A DNA stretch of 64,000 nucleotides from JBBQZU01 sp041749535. GTDB lineage: Bacteria; Bacteroidota; Bacteroidia; Flavobacteriales_D; Cryomorphaceae. The DNA lies in contig JBGTBE010000088.1 of NCBI GenBank assembly GCA_041749535.1, positions 1 through 64,000 of the forward strand. Reading direction: 5' to 3'. This document shows, piece by piece, positions 1 through 8,169 of the stretch. Made by a program: the position numbers and the translations under genes. The notes below the pieces were generated by a model. It worked only from the letters and a program-made list of their open reading frames with translations, made no database searches and was not told the DNA's origin. Each line of letters starts with the position of its first letter. Positions within the stretch are counted from its first letter, which is position 1.

Positions 1-1053
1 ATGGAAGAAGACATTCACAAAAAGTGGAATATGGAGCACCTTATAAATGCTGTGGCATTTAAGATGCGTTCGCTGAATTTTGATCGTTTCGTGGCGCTCG
101 ATGATTTCGACGTTGAGAAAGTTTCTATGCTACGGGAACAATTCCGTGTGCCAGGTATGGGCGACACCACAAGCCGCTACTTTCGCGACAAGCTCGCTAT
201 GCGCGTGAAAGCCAAAATGGAAGGCATACCCGTACCTCCCTTTACGCCGCTTTTTAACGATGATGAAATAAAACAATACATCGCTGAAGTGCCCGCTCCG
301 TGGATGGTAAAACCGCGCTCAGAAGCATCGGCAGTAGGCATTAAAAAAATACACGACGAAGAAACACTCTGGAAAGTTCTTCACGAATTGGGAGATGTCC
401 GTCACAGGTACCTGCTTGAAAAATTTTCGCCCGGTACAGTGTACCATGTTGATGCCCTTACCTACGAAGGAAAAGTGGTGTTCTCAAGGGAAAGCAGATA
501 CCTGGATACACCCTTCGATGTGGCGCATGGAGGTGGAATATTTCGCTCGCATACCTGTGAATTTAACGACCCGGCAGCCAAGGCATTAAAATCGCTAAAC
601 GCCAAAGTTCTCAAGGCCTTCGGCATGCAGTACAGCGCTTCTCATACTGAATTTATAGAATCCAGAGAGACCGGTGAGTTTCTCTTTCTCGAAACATCAT
701 CCAGGGTGGGTGGAGCCCATATAGCAGAAATGGTAGAGTACGCGAGCGGTGTATGTCTTTGGGCCGAATGGGCAAGACTAGAAACGGCTGTGGTCTCCGG
801 CAAGCCGTATAAAATTCCAGTTGATAAAAAGGAACATGCAGGCATCATTGTTTCCCTGTGCAGAGAAGAGCGGCCAGACTCATCGCAGTTTACCGACAAG
901 GAAATTGTGTGGAGGCTTGTGAAGAAATGGCATATTGGCATGATTGTTCGCCACAAGAAATCTGAAAGGACCTTGGAGCTTCTCCACAGCTATAGCCAGC
1001 GCATACAGCGTGACTACCACGCGGCTGCTCCGATTCCAGTTCGATCTCCTTGA
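1..1053 (+). CDS. ATP-grasp domain ligase (5' end probably cut by window edge)
   Basis: Carboxylate-amine/thiol ligase of the ATP-grasp superfamily; the substrate is unknown. The end of a pre-ATP-grasp domain is visible at residues 28-52 (VALDDFDVEK followed by LREQFRVPGMG). The ATP-grasp core follows: nucleotide-binding Lys104 in WMVKPRSEAS, Glu140 in YLLEKF, and the Mg/ATP site Glu231-x3-Arg235 in LETSSRVGG. Only about 50 residues of the N-terminal Rossmann-like domain are present, where such proteins usually have about 100. The apparent ATG at base 1 is therefore probably an internal Met and the gene starts upstream of the window. It converges on the minus-strand ligase cluster with a 30-bp gap, so it is a neighbour and not a co-transcribed member. 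Family call firm, reaction unknown. Confidence 0.8.
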   Translation: MEEDIHKKWNMEHLINAVAFKMRSLNFDRFVALDDFDVEKVSMLREQFRVPGMGDTTSRYFRDKLAMRVKAKMEGIPVPPFTPLFNDDEIKQYIAEVPAPWMVKPRSEASAVGIKKIHDEETLWKVLHELGDVRHRYLLEKFSPGTVYHVDALTYEGKVVFSRESRYLDTPFDVAHGGGIFRSHTCEFNDPAAKALKSLNAKVLKAFGMQYSASHTEFIESRETGEFLFLETSSRVGGAHIAEMVEYASGVCLWAEWARLETAVVSGKPYKIPVDKKEHAGIIVSLCREERPDSSQFTDKEIVWRLVKKWHIGMIVRHKKSERTLELLHSYSQRIQRDYHAAAPIPVRSP

Positions 1054-1083
1054 TAAAAGGTCAGGCTCACGAAGCTAACTACA

Positions 1084-2280
1084 TCAAGATTTGAAGAAGG
1101 CAACACTTGCCCCTACCCAGTCCTTGTCTTTATTGTAGCGCACCCCAACCATCTCACCTTTGCTCACCCTTACAAGGTTGTTCACTATGCGCATACGTGG
1201 CTCATTGGCATCCCACACCATGAGCATACGCACTTCAAATTTTGCTGGTCCGGTAGGTGTTTGAATAAGCGGTTCATAATGAACTTTTCGCTGTAGAATA
1301 TAATTGTCCCTATCTGTAATTTCATCCAGATCAGCTTGGTTGATGTGCAGTTTTACCCCGCTCCCGGCAAATGAAAAAAGAGGTTTGAGCACATACTCGT
1401 CAAGGTTTTCAGGATAATCTTTCAAATCGTTGAGGTAATAACATTCCGGAACGTATTTACCACTTAGAAGCGGCATGGTGTACTTAGAAATTCGAAAGAA
1501 CCAATTGGGATGACCTATCCACTCAACATCGACCTCATCGGTAAAACTAAATTCGCATATTAGGTCAGGCCTTTGAACCAATTCGTCAAAAATCACCCTG
1601 TTGAAAATTCGCTTTATTTGAACCAACTGCCCATCGTCAGCAATATAATACAGGTTCTTTCCTTGTTTTTTCAGTTTTGTAATGCACAATACTTTGATGC
1701 CAAGCTCCTGCTCAGCAGCGTAAAAATCAATAGAAGTATTTTGTCTTTCCGGCTCTATCTCAAGCAGTACAACTTCTTTTGGGTCGCAGGTTCCCACCAC
1801 CACCTGTCGCATCACCTCAGTGTAGCTCTCTGGGTTTAGGTTGTCAAAAAATGTGGTGTAGTTTTCAGGTATGTGAAAGTGTTTTCTGTAAGCCTTCGCG
1901 AGCATTCCCTGAAAGAAATAAAGAGAAGGAAAGCCTTGCAATTCTATAAGTTGCGGAACCAGCTTTCCTTCAGCCGTTTTGCAAATACCGAAATCCATAA
2001 CGAGAAATCGGGTGTGGGCATCTTCATTAGGAGCAGATATGGATTGGCCTTTCAGGGCACCTTTGGTCAGCTCCTTAAAATCCGGTCGCAACAAGACTTC
2101 ATTTATTTCCTCGCAAGCTTCAACGAGCATTCTCCTAATATCTGAACTTAGGAAGACAGGTGTTTCGCAGAGCCGAAATTTTACTGGGTGGTGGTAAACC
2201 TCAGATACATACTTTTTAAACTCTTCGTACTTCTCTGTTGAGAAAGTGCGGTTGTATTCACTTCTTAGTTCTGATTCCAT
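1084..2280 (-). CDS. ATP-grasp-like protein, probably circularly permuted
   Basis: A 398-residue protein of a poorly characterised family. The C-terminal half has ATP-grasp nucleotide-binding features: Lys299 in VLKPLFSFAGSG with its Gly-rich loop, Gln330 in YILQRKV, and Glu349/Arg351 in FEVRML. A DFG...ELQGFPS block that resembles a metal-binding strand lies instead in the N-terminal half (residues 96-118). That order is expected of circularly permuted ATP-grasp proteins such as the glutathionylspermidine synthase-like group. It is the last gene of the minus-strand cluster, 5 bp after the glutamine amidotransferase gene, so the two are almost certainly co-translated. An ammonia- or amine-dependent ligation is inferred from this pairing. 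Substrate unknown; no signal peptide. Confidence 0.65.
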   Translation of the reverse strand: MESELRSEYNRTFSTEKYEEFKKYVSEVYHHPVKFRLCETPVFLSSDIRRMLVEACEEINEVLLRPDFKELTKGALKGQSISAPNEDAHTRFLVMDFGICKTAEGKLVPQLIELQGFPSLYFFQGMLAKAYRKHFHIPENYTTFFDNLNPESYTEVMRQVVVGTCDPKEVVLLEIEPERQNTSIDFYAAEQELGIKVLCITKLKKQGKNLYYIADDGQLVQIKRIFNRVIFDELVQRPDLICEFSFTDEVDVEWIGHPNWFFRISKYTMPLLSGKYVPECYYLNDLKDYPENLDEYVLKPLFSFAGSGVKLHINQADLDEITDRDNYILQRKVHYEPLIQTPTGPAKFEVRMLMVWDANEPRMRIVNNLVRVSKGEMVGVRYNKDKDWVGASVAFFKS

Positions 2281-2285
2281 TCTTA

Positions 2286-3107
2286 CTATTGGTTAACCTT
2301 CTCGGTAAGCTGTGCTATGGCATTGCGCAGAAAGTTAGGAATAATAGTTCTGTGTGTATGCGCTATACGCTCAGGATCTTCCAAATGGCGAATCATATCA
2401 TTGTACTTTCTCACACTATAGCTCTCTATAATGGTTTCGCGCATTTCAGGTTTGCTGAAGTGGATCTGCATTCCATGTGGATCAGCTTCAGGATGGTACT
2501 GCGTACCCACAAATTCATCGCTAAAACGAACGGCCATTATTGCCCGTTCATAGCTGATATGGGACCGCATTTTCTCAAGGGATAGAATTTTTACTCCATG
2601 CTCCCGGAATACCTGTAGCTTGGGTTGCACCAACTGCCAGTCACGGCTGTCCACAACAAAGTAAGGGTCGTCAAGTCCCATAAGAAGTGGATCATTCTGG
2701 CCAGCTTCAGTTTTATGACAAGGGTATACCCCAAAGGAAGTCACAACCCTTTTGGTAATTTCTCCAAGCCCAAATAAATGACAAGCCATCTGAAAGCTGT
2801 GGCAGATGAAGAACATATGCTTCTTGGCCACAGAATCAGTCGCAGTCTGATTATGCTTCCACAGGTTCTTGACAAGATTCTGCCACTTCACATCCCATAC
2901 GCCATCTCCTATCAGTGGATTTCCGGGTCCCCCGGAACTGATGTAGATATCAAAACTCTCATCAGGTACTTCGTGAGCAAGCCGCACATCAAATTCCGTC
3001 CATTCTATCTCATCTTCAAACCTGGCAAGAATCTCTCTCAGGGCTCTCATGCCCTGGTTCGGTTTGCCTTCATATAGATTGAGAAGTGCCAGCTTCAATC
3101 GATCCAT
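2286..3107 (-). CDS. Class I glutamine amidotransferase-like protein
   Basis: A 273-residue free-standing class I (triad) glutaminase domain. The oxyanion-hole strand SSGGPG is at residues 57-62. The nucleophile Cys102 lies in FFICHSFQMA, where the usual G-x-C-x-G elbow is replaced by I-C-H-S-F. The His205/Glu207 pair is in YHPEADP. In other systems such domains release ammonia from glutamine for a synthetase. Here the obvious partner is the ATP-grasp-like gene that starts 5 bp downstream. The C-terminal 60 residues extend past the normal amidotransferase fold. It is not guaA, pabA, trpG or carA by sequence context. The altered nucleophile elbow leaves open another activity, such as gamma-glutamyl hydrolase. 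Fold call good, exact role inferred. Confidence 0.75.
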   Translation of the reverse strand: MDRLKLALLNLYEGKPNQGMRALREILARFEDEIEWTEFDVRLAHEVPDESFDIYISSGGPGNPLIGDGVWDVKWQNLVKNLWKHNQTATDSVAKKHMFFICHSFQMACHLFGLGEITKRVVTSFGVYPCHKTEAGQNDPLLMGLDDPYFVVDSRDWQLVQPKLQVFREHGVKILSLEKMRSHISYERAIMAVRFSDEFVGTQYHPEADPHGMQIHFSKPEMRETIIESYSVRKYNDMIRHLEDPERIAHTHRTIIPNFLRNAIAQLTEKVNQ

Positions 3108-3169
3108 TGCGATGAAATTTTTAGTTGTGGAATTGGTGCCGTCATTAAAAAGGAAGTGGTTTCAGCTTC

Positions 3170-3183
3170 CGGATATATATCCG
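3170..3183. promoter_or_regulatory. 14-bp perfect palindrome upstream of the amidotransferase gene
   Basis: The sequence CGGATATATATCCG is a perfect 14-bp inverted repeat in the 126-bp gap between the tailed ATP-grasp gene and the amidotransferase gene. All other gaps within this part of the cluster are short, so an internal promoter with an operator is plausible. No clear TAnnTTTG box is visible beside it. The regulatory role is inferred only. Confidence 0.3.
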
Positions 3184-3233
3184 AATGCAGAAACCATTTC
3201 TAAATATTCCTGAGCTACAGGGCAGTGCTAAAT

Positions 3234-4904
3234 TCAGCTCTTTGCCTTGTCTGCCGCAGCAGGCGCAGTAGTTGCCTTAGTGGTGGCAGCTGCCTTTGGT
3301 TTTGGAGCGGCCTTTGGCTTAGCTGGGGCTGCCTTCTTTGGTGCAGCTTTGGGCTTCGGAGCAGCTTTTGGCTTAGGTGAAGCTTTAGGTTTTGGAGCGG
3401 CCTTTGGCTTTGCCTTGGGTTTTGGAGTAGCCTTAGGCTTTGGAGCAGCTTTAGGCTTTGGAGCAGCTTTAGGCTTTGTTTTGGGCTTTGGAGCTGCCTT
3501 AGGCTTTGGTGTTGCTTTTGGCTTTGGTGCTGCTTTTGGCTTTGGTGTTGCCTTTGGCTTTGGTGCTGCTTTTGGCTTTGGTGATGCCTTAGGCTTTGGC
3601 GCTGCTTTTGGCTTTGGTGATGCCTTAGGCTTTGGTGATGCCTTAGGCTTTGGCGCTGCTTTTGGCTTTGGTGCTGCCTTTGGCTTTGGAGTGGCTTTGG
3701 GCTTGGGAGCGGCCTTTGGCTTTGCTTTGGGTTTTGGTGCGGCCTTAGGCTTTGCTTTAGGTTTTGGTGCTGCTACTGCTTTGGTTGCGGCTGCAGCCTT
3801 GGCTTTTGGTGCCTCAGTTGGGGTGGCAGTAAAACTGAGCTTTGGTCTGCCTCGGCCCTTTTTCGGACTGGCTGACATGCTTGATGAAGCTGGCGTCATA
3901 GATGTAGTTATTGTTGTTGATTTGGTGAGCGGTTTTTTGGGTTCTGTACTCCCTGACTTTACTGCACCCATTTGACGGGTGATGAATGTACCCCAGGTAA
4001 GGTTCATCTTGCCATCCTTGTGCGCTTTAGCGCGACTGATGGCCATATTTGCTGCATTCTCAACAATCCAATCGAAGTTTGACTGTCCTACTGAATTCAC
4101 ATCAGCATCTGGTGCAGGGTTGCAGAAGTCTATCGCATATGGAATCCCGTCTCTCACTGCAAATTCAACTGTATTGAAATCGTAACCAAGTGCTTTGTTG
4201 AGTTTAATTACACCAGCTCTTACTTTATCCAAAAGTGCTTTAGATACTGGTCCGCCCTCCGTTACGTACCTTAGGTGGTGTGGGTTACGTGGTTCATACT
4301 GCATGATGTGAACATTGTCGCCGCCAAGGCAATAGCATCGGAAATATTCTGTAAACTGAATTTCCTCTTGTAGCATCATCACCAACTGTCCCGTTTCAGA
4401 ATGACGTGCAAAGAGCTCATCAGCCCGCTCAAGCCGGTATACACTCTTCCACCCTCCACCAGAGTGTGGTTTCATGTATGCTGGAAACCCTATGTACTTG
4501 AAAATACCGTCCCAATCGAAAGGAAACTTGAGGTTTCGAAACGAGTTTTCATTGGTATCGTCAGGGCGAGAATGTGAAGGCAGGATTACAGTTTTTGGAA
4601 CCGCCACACCCACATTTACCGCAAGGGCATTATTAAAAAATTTCTCATCTGCACTCCACCAAAATGGGTTGTTGATCACAGCTGCGCCACCTATTGCTGC
4701 ATTCTTCAAATATGCGCGGTAGAAAGGAACATCCTGTGAGATGCGATCTATAATTACTGCATACTCGGTAGGAACGGCTTGCATTACATTGTCAATGGAT
4801 ACCGGCTCAGCAATGATTCCGTTAACTTTCTTCTCGTTCACTCTGTCAATGAATGCCTGAGGAAACGAATTTTCCTGTCCGAAAAGAATTCCAATTTTCT
4901 TCAT
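3234..4904 (-). CDS. ATP-grasp ligase with AT-hook-like motif and PKPKA-repeat tail
   Basis: A 556-residue fusion-like protein. Residues 1-305 form a complete ATP-grasp enzyme: a D-Ala-ligase-like N-terminus (MKKIGILFGQ), Lys145 in YMKPHSGGGW, Glu180/Glu181 in MLQEEIQ, and a metal site in YAIDFCNPAPDAD (259-268). Residues 306-345 are a Ser/Thr-rich linker. KKGRGRPK at 348-355 matches the core of an AT-hook (RGRP flanked by Lys). Residues 366-556 are almost only Lys, Ala and Pro, mostly PKPKA plus A, S or T, with no acidic residue until the last few positions. The tail resembles histone H1-like or AlgP-like tails, not an enzyme domain. It lies 27 bp after the esterase gene. The core is a probable ligase; the tail suggests binding to DNA, polyphosphate or another polyanion (inference). 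Confidence 0.75.
   Translation of the reverse strand: MKKIGILFGQENSFPQAFIDRVNEKKVNGIIAEPVSIDNVMQAVPTEYAVIIDRISQDVPFYRAYLKNAAIGGAAVINNPFWWSADEKFFNNALAVNVGVAVPKTVILPSHSRPDDTNENSFRNLKFPFDWDGIFKYIGFPAYMKPHSGGGWKSVYRLERADELFARHSETGQLVMMLQEEIQFTEYFRCYCLGGDNVHIMQYEPRNPHHLRYVTEGGPVSKALLDKVRAGVIKLNKALGYDFNTVEFAVRDGIPYAIDFCNPAPDADVNSVGQSNFDWIVENAANMAISRAKAHKDGKMNLTWGTFITRQMGAVKSGSTEPKKPLTKSTTITTSMTPASSSMSASPKKGRGRPKLSFTATPTEAPKAKAAAATKAVAAPKPKAKPKAAPKPKAKPKAAPKPKATPKPKAAPKPKAAPKPKASPKPKASPKPKAAPKPKASPKPKAAPKPKATPKPKAAPKPKATPKPKAAPKPKTKPKAAPKPKAAPKPKATPKPKAKPKAAPKPKASPKPKAAPKPKAAPKKAAPAKPKAAPKPKAAATTKATTAPAAADKAKS
3300..3770. repeat. 18-bp tandem repeats encoding PKPKA(A/S/T)
   Basis: An approximately 18-bp unit is repeated about 25 times, with some 12- or 24-bp variants. 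It encodes the Lys/Ala/Pro tail of the ATP-grasp protein. Units differ mainly at third codon positions and at the A/S/T position, so the array is diverged and not freshly amplified. In-frame copy-number change would lengthen or shorten the tail without breaking the gene. On the opposite strand the array makes a long open frame of Gly/Phe/Ala with no plausible gene. Confidence 0.85.
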
Positions 4905-4931
4905 AGGGGTTGGTTTAGTGTGCAGTTTTAA

Positions 4932-5636
4932 TTAAAGATTTGATAGATATTTAGGAAACATTTGCCGCCACAAAGGCCAATCGTGTTCTGCCCAACGGTA
5001 CTCGTCGAGCCAGTGATTAATTCCTTTTTTGCTCAGCAGATAGCTCATGTGTAGGTTGGCATCTTTGCAAATGTCCCACTCCCCGTAACCGAGAATAATT
5101 TTTAAATCCCACAGCTCAGGATGGTTATGGTTCTGAATATAGTCAACAGGGTTGTTAAAGTAAACGCTGTCGTCGTAGTGCCCATCAAGGAATGAGCGAA
5201 TATCAAAGGAGCCGCTCATTGAGATTACATGGCTTACCATATCCGGGTGTTTCAATGCAAAATTCATTGCATGGAAACCTCCGAAGCTAGCACCGGCTAC
5301 TACAACTTTTTGAATGCCATAGTTGTGTCGTATCCCGTTTATTACTTCATCAATAATAAAACGGTCGTATACTTCGTGATTGCGCACCCTATCAGCAGGG
5401 TGTACCTTTTTATTATACCAGCTGTGCTTGTCTATGCTATCCACACAGTATATTTTCACTTTCCCATCGTTCAAAAGCTGTTGGGCAGAATCTATAAGTT
5501 TAAAATCCTTGCATTCAAAATAACGACCCATTGTAGTTGGAAATACGATGACTGGAGTACCGAAGTGTCCATACACCAGCATCTCAAAATCTTTTCCCAA
5601 AGTGGGTGAATACCATTTTACGTAATCTTCTTTCAC
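4932..5636 (-). CDS. Esterase-family alpha/beta hydrolase (esterase D/antigen 85-like)
   Basis: A 234-residue cytoplasmic alpha/beta hydrolase of the putative-esterase family (the fold of S-formylglutathione hydrolase and enterochelin esterase). The nucleophile elbow is GASFGG with Ser117. The likely acid is Asp188 in GEWD and the likely base His218 in AEHDWPLW. There is no signal peptide. It sits 27 bp upstream of the tailed ATP-grasp gene and is very likely co-transcribed with it. A hydrolase beside ligases could release or trim the product, or remove a thioester/ester intermediate; this is inferred from context. Substrate unknown. Confidence 0.75.
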   Translation of the reverse strand: MKEDYVKWYSPTLGKDFEMLVYGHFGTPVIVFPTTMGRYFECKDFKLIDSAQQLLNDGKVKIYCVDSIDKHSWYNKKVHPADRVRNHEVYDRFIIDEVINGIRHNYGIQKVVVAGASFGGFHAMNFALKHPDMVSHVISMSGSFDIRSFLDGHYDDSVYFNNPVDYIQNHNHPELWDLKIILGYGEWDICKDANLHMSYLLSKKGINHWLDEYRWAEHDWPLWRQMFPKYLSNL

Positions 5637-5804
5637 GCGGGCATTATATTATTTAGTCGCAAGCAAAGTGGCATATATTAACTAGCTAAATCACAATGAC
5701 AATCATACGCAATGCCGCTAATTGTCTGCTATATTAAAAAAGATTCTTGTCAACAATATCATTCGAAGAACGAAATTTCAACCATGCATTGCTCATAACC
5801 GTTT

Positions 5805-7637
5805 TCAAGCCTTATCGGCTTGTGGTTTTGAAACTTTTTTCAGTGCTTTACTATAGGCAGTTTCATATTCTTTAAGCAGCACTTTCCAATCAAAATTTTC
5901 TGAAAAATCTTCGAGCTTATTGCGCTGTAGCATGCGGTATCTGCGTGTAGTTTTCACAAAATGCAGCATAAAACGTGCAAGACTTTCTGCAGATTTTTTC
6001 GCTGTTTTGTTATGCCTTCCCAAAACAAAAATTCCTTTGTCTTCATGCTCTGCATCAAGGGAGTGAACATAATTGCCAAAACCTGATAAATCGCTTGTCA
6101 CTGCAGCTACACCTCGTGCTACGCACTCCAGTGGAGTATATCCCCATGGCTCGTAGTAACTCGGGAATATACCCAAGTGACAACCGCGTACAAATTGCCC
6201 ATAATCGAGTCCAAAAAGTGGGTTGGTAGATTCAATAAAATCTGGATGGTATACCACTTTTACTTTGTCCAGTGGTGAGTTCACCATTTGTTCAGTTCTT
6301 AAGTAGTTGAGAAGCTCATCTTCAAGATCGTTTACAAGGTTGTGGGTAACGATAATAGGCCATGCTTTCGTTTTCCATGATTGTATGGTGCGGCGATAAC
6401 GAAGTTTCCAATAATCATCAATCAGTGCACTGAGGTCTGGCAAACGGTGTTCTTCGTTCGATCTGGCTGCGGCGTAAAATAGTCTTTCTCCGAGTTGTTT
6501 TTGAATGGCCTGGCAATTGTGCATGATCTCTTGCATCACCCCTCGCGATTCGAGTACATCGGGATTAATGCTCCAAGTAGGTTGCTTGGTGATAAAAAAC
6601 ATGACCACTGTTTTGTTAATGCCTTCGCGCACCATCATCTGATTGAGCCACTTCAGCGCCATAAGGGTAATGTCAAAACCCTTGTTGCGGAACTCATACC
6701 TGCCTGATGTGAAAAAGTAAAGCGTATTGTCCAGATCAAAATCGTAGCTGTTGAAGAAGTGACCTATTACAAATTGATGAATTTTATCTTTAAAATCCTC
6801 ATGTCGGTTGTGCACTTCATGGTAAGCCACATACTTGGTAATATTGAGGCCATTCGGTGTAATACTGTCGGGTTTTTTGCCAAGCAAGTACTGGCATTCA
6901 ACTCCGGTTACTTCACTCACTGTAGTAAATGTATTGGCGCCGGTAGCAGCCAATCGCTCTATCTGTACTTGAGGGAGAATTCCAAATCGTCTTGATTCAA
7001 GCTCCCAATTATACGTTTCAATTTTGTTGTAAAACTCAGGATCATTACCGGCAAGGTATCGACCAAGCATGGTGGCATGTGTGGTAAAAACAGTTGCGAT
7101 TGGGAGCCCATCTCTTTTTATATCAAGTATGGGTAGTCCGGACATCCATTCATGAAAGTGCGCCACAACCGGTCGCTTGCCACGCAAGACCTCCTTGCTG
7201 AGAATGGTAAAAAAAGTTCGATTTAGATCGGCCCAAAGAATCATCTTTTCTAAAAGCTGATCTTCACGGTTGGTAGCAATATGGTGGTTTTGATTCAGAT
7301 GACGGTGTAAACTATCCAGCCTATTAAAAACATTTTGTGGGTTCAAAAGCACGGTCTTCGGTCGACCAGTCACGAGCCAGCGTCCATACCAAACTTCATA
7401 ACCCATGTTGCGCATCTTTTCTACAGTGCGGCCAATGGGATCAGAAAGGTTATTAATATGGTCGAACTCTGCGGCTATATCTTTGAATTCCAAGGGGCCT
7501 AACAGACAATAATCATCTCCCCATTGTTGGATTGCGGCTGGAACTTTAGATCGGATTACGGTGTAAATGCCGCCCACTTGGTTACACACCTCCCAGGCGC
7601 ATTCTACTATTAGGGGATTCTCAGTTTGGGCTGTCAT
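5805..7637 (-). CDS. Glycogen synthase, GT3 (eukaryotic-type)
   Basis: A 610-residue glycosyltransferase that extends alpha-1,4-glucan from a nucleotide-glucose donor. It belongs to family GT3, the animal/fungal glycogen synthase type, and not to the bacterial GlgA (GT5) family. Diagnostic blocks are the N-terminal WEVCNQVGGIYTVIRSK, HFHEWMSG near residue 160, TTHATMLGRYLAG, and the C-terminal FPSYYEPWGYTPLEC with the catalytic Glu pair region. The length is shorter than the yeast or mammalian enzymes because the phosphorylated regulatory tails are missing. It lies 168 bp upstream of the esterase gene in the same direction, so it may head the ligase operon or simply adjoin it. GT3 enzymes occur across Bacteroidetes. 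Confidence 0.85.
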   Translation of the reverse strand: MTAQTENPLIVECAWEVCNQVGGIYTVIRSKVPAAIQQWGDDYCLLGPLEFKDIAAEFDHINNLSDPIGRTVEKMRNMGYEVWYGRWLVTGRPKTVLLNPQNVFNRLDSLHRHLNQNHHIATNREDQLLEKMILWADLNRTFFTILSKEVLRGKRPVVAHFHEWMSGLPILDIKRDGLPIATVFTTHATMLGRYLAGNDPEFYNKIETYNWELESRRFGILPQVQIERLAATGANTFTTVSEVTGVECQYLLGKKPDSITPNGLNITKYVAYHEVHNRHEDFKDKIHQFVIGHFFNSYDFDLDNTLYFFTSGRYEFRNKGFDITLMALKWLNQMMVREGINKTVVMFFITKQPTWSINPDVLESRGVMQEIMHNCQAIQKQLGERLFYAAARSNEEHRLPDLSALIDDYWKLRYRRTIQSWKTKAWPIIVTHNLVNDLEDELLNYLRTEQMVNSPLDKVKVVYHPDFIESTNPLFGLDYGQFVRGCHLGIFPSYYEPWGYTPLECVARGVAAVTSDLSGFGNYVHSLDAEHEDKGIFVLGRHNKTAKKSAESLARFMLHFVKTTRRYRMLQRNKLEDFSENFDWKVLLKEYETAYSKALKKVSKPQADKA

Positions 7638-7801
7638 CTTCTTCTTTACGTCGTAGGTTGGTAGGTCCTAAAGTAAATAAAATAATGTCTTTATCACTTG
7701 CACCTGCAAATCTGAAGATAATAGTACCTTTTCAGAAGATAATGTCAGGGTAAGAATTGTATAAACTGAAAAAATATACTGTTGTTAATCAAATATATAT
7801 C

Positions 7802-8101
7802 TTAAAGTTTTCTGAACAATTTCACATCTGCTACAAATGTTCCGAAAGGCAGCAATGAGGCAATAAACGACCAGAAGGCCTGCCGTAAATTCATGATATT
7901 CATGAAATATAATTGAAGTATCATCCCAGTGTAGAGAATAAAAAGTAAACCGTGCGCCATACCCACCACATAATTCGGTGTGGGCATATTGTACTTGTAT
8001 TTTAATATCATCGTAAACCCTAAAAGGAGGAACGTGCATCCCTCAAGAAAAGCCGTGATACGAAATCTGCTCAGGTGTGTGGAAATGGGATTTCCAATCA
8101 T
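7802..8101 (-). CDS. DUF3817 small membrane protein
   Basis: A 99-residue integral membrane protein with about three hydrophobic segments (roughly residues 15-33, 43-65 and 74-92). The motifs RFRITAFLEG near the start and VGMAHGLLFILYTG in the middle are typical of the DUF3817 family. The family often has a role near membrane integrity or transport genes, but no function is established. It stands 164 bp from the glycogen synthase start and just beyond the terminator of the next gene, so it is probably a monocistron. Confidence 0.7.
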   Translation of the reverse strand: MIGNPISTHLSRFRITAFLEGCTFLLLGFTMILKYKYNMPTPNYVVGMAHGLLFILYTGMILQLYFMNIMNLRQAFWSFIASLLPFGTFVADVKLFRKL

Positions 8102-8125
8102 TGAAATACCTTAAACTTAGGTTAG

Positions 8126-8161
8126 AAAAAAGCCCCATCTGAAATTGTATTCAGTGGGGCT
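8126..8161 (-). terminator. Rho-independent terminator of the dienelactone hydrolase gene
   Basis: Arms at 8131-8143 and 8150-8161 (AGCCCCA and CTGAA blocks with one bulged base) form a GC-rich stem. Read on the minus strand it is followed by six T residues. It lies 9 bp past the hydrolase stop codon. Confidence 0.8.
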
Positions 8162-8169
8162 TAGGATGG

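Noticed and set aside
3300..3770. CRISPR-like array
   Set aside because: Units are contiguous, coding and without spacers.
3247..3975. 242-codon plus-strand open frame rich in Gly, Phe and Ala
   Set aside because: It is the complement of the 18-bp repeats of the tailed ATP-grasp gene and has no independent coding sign.
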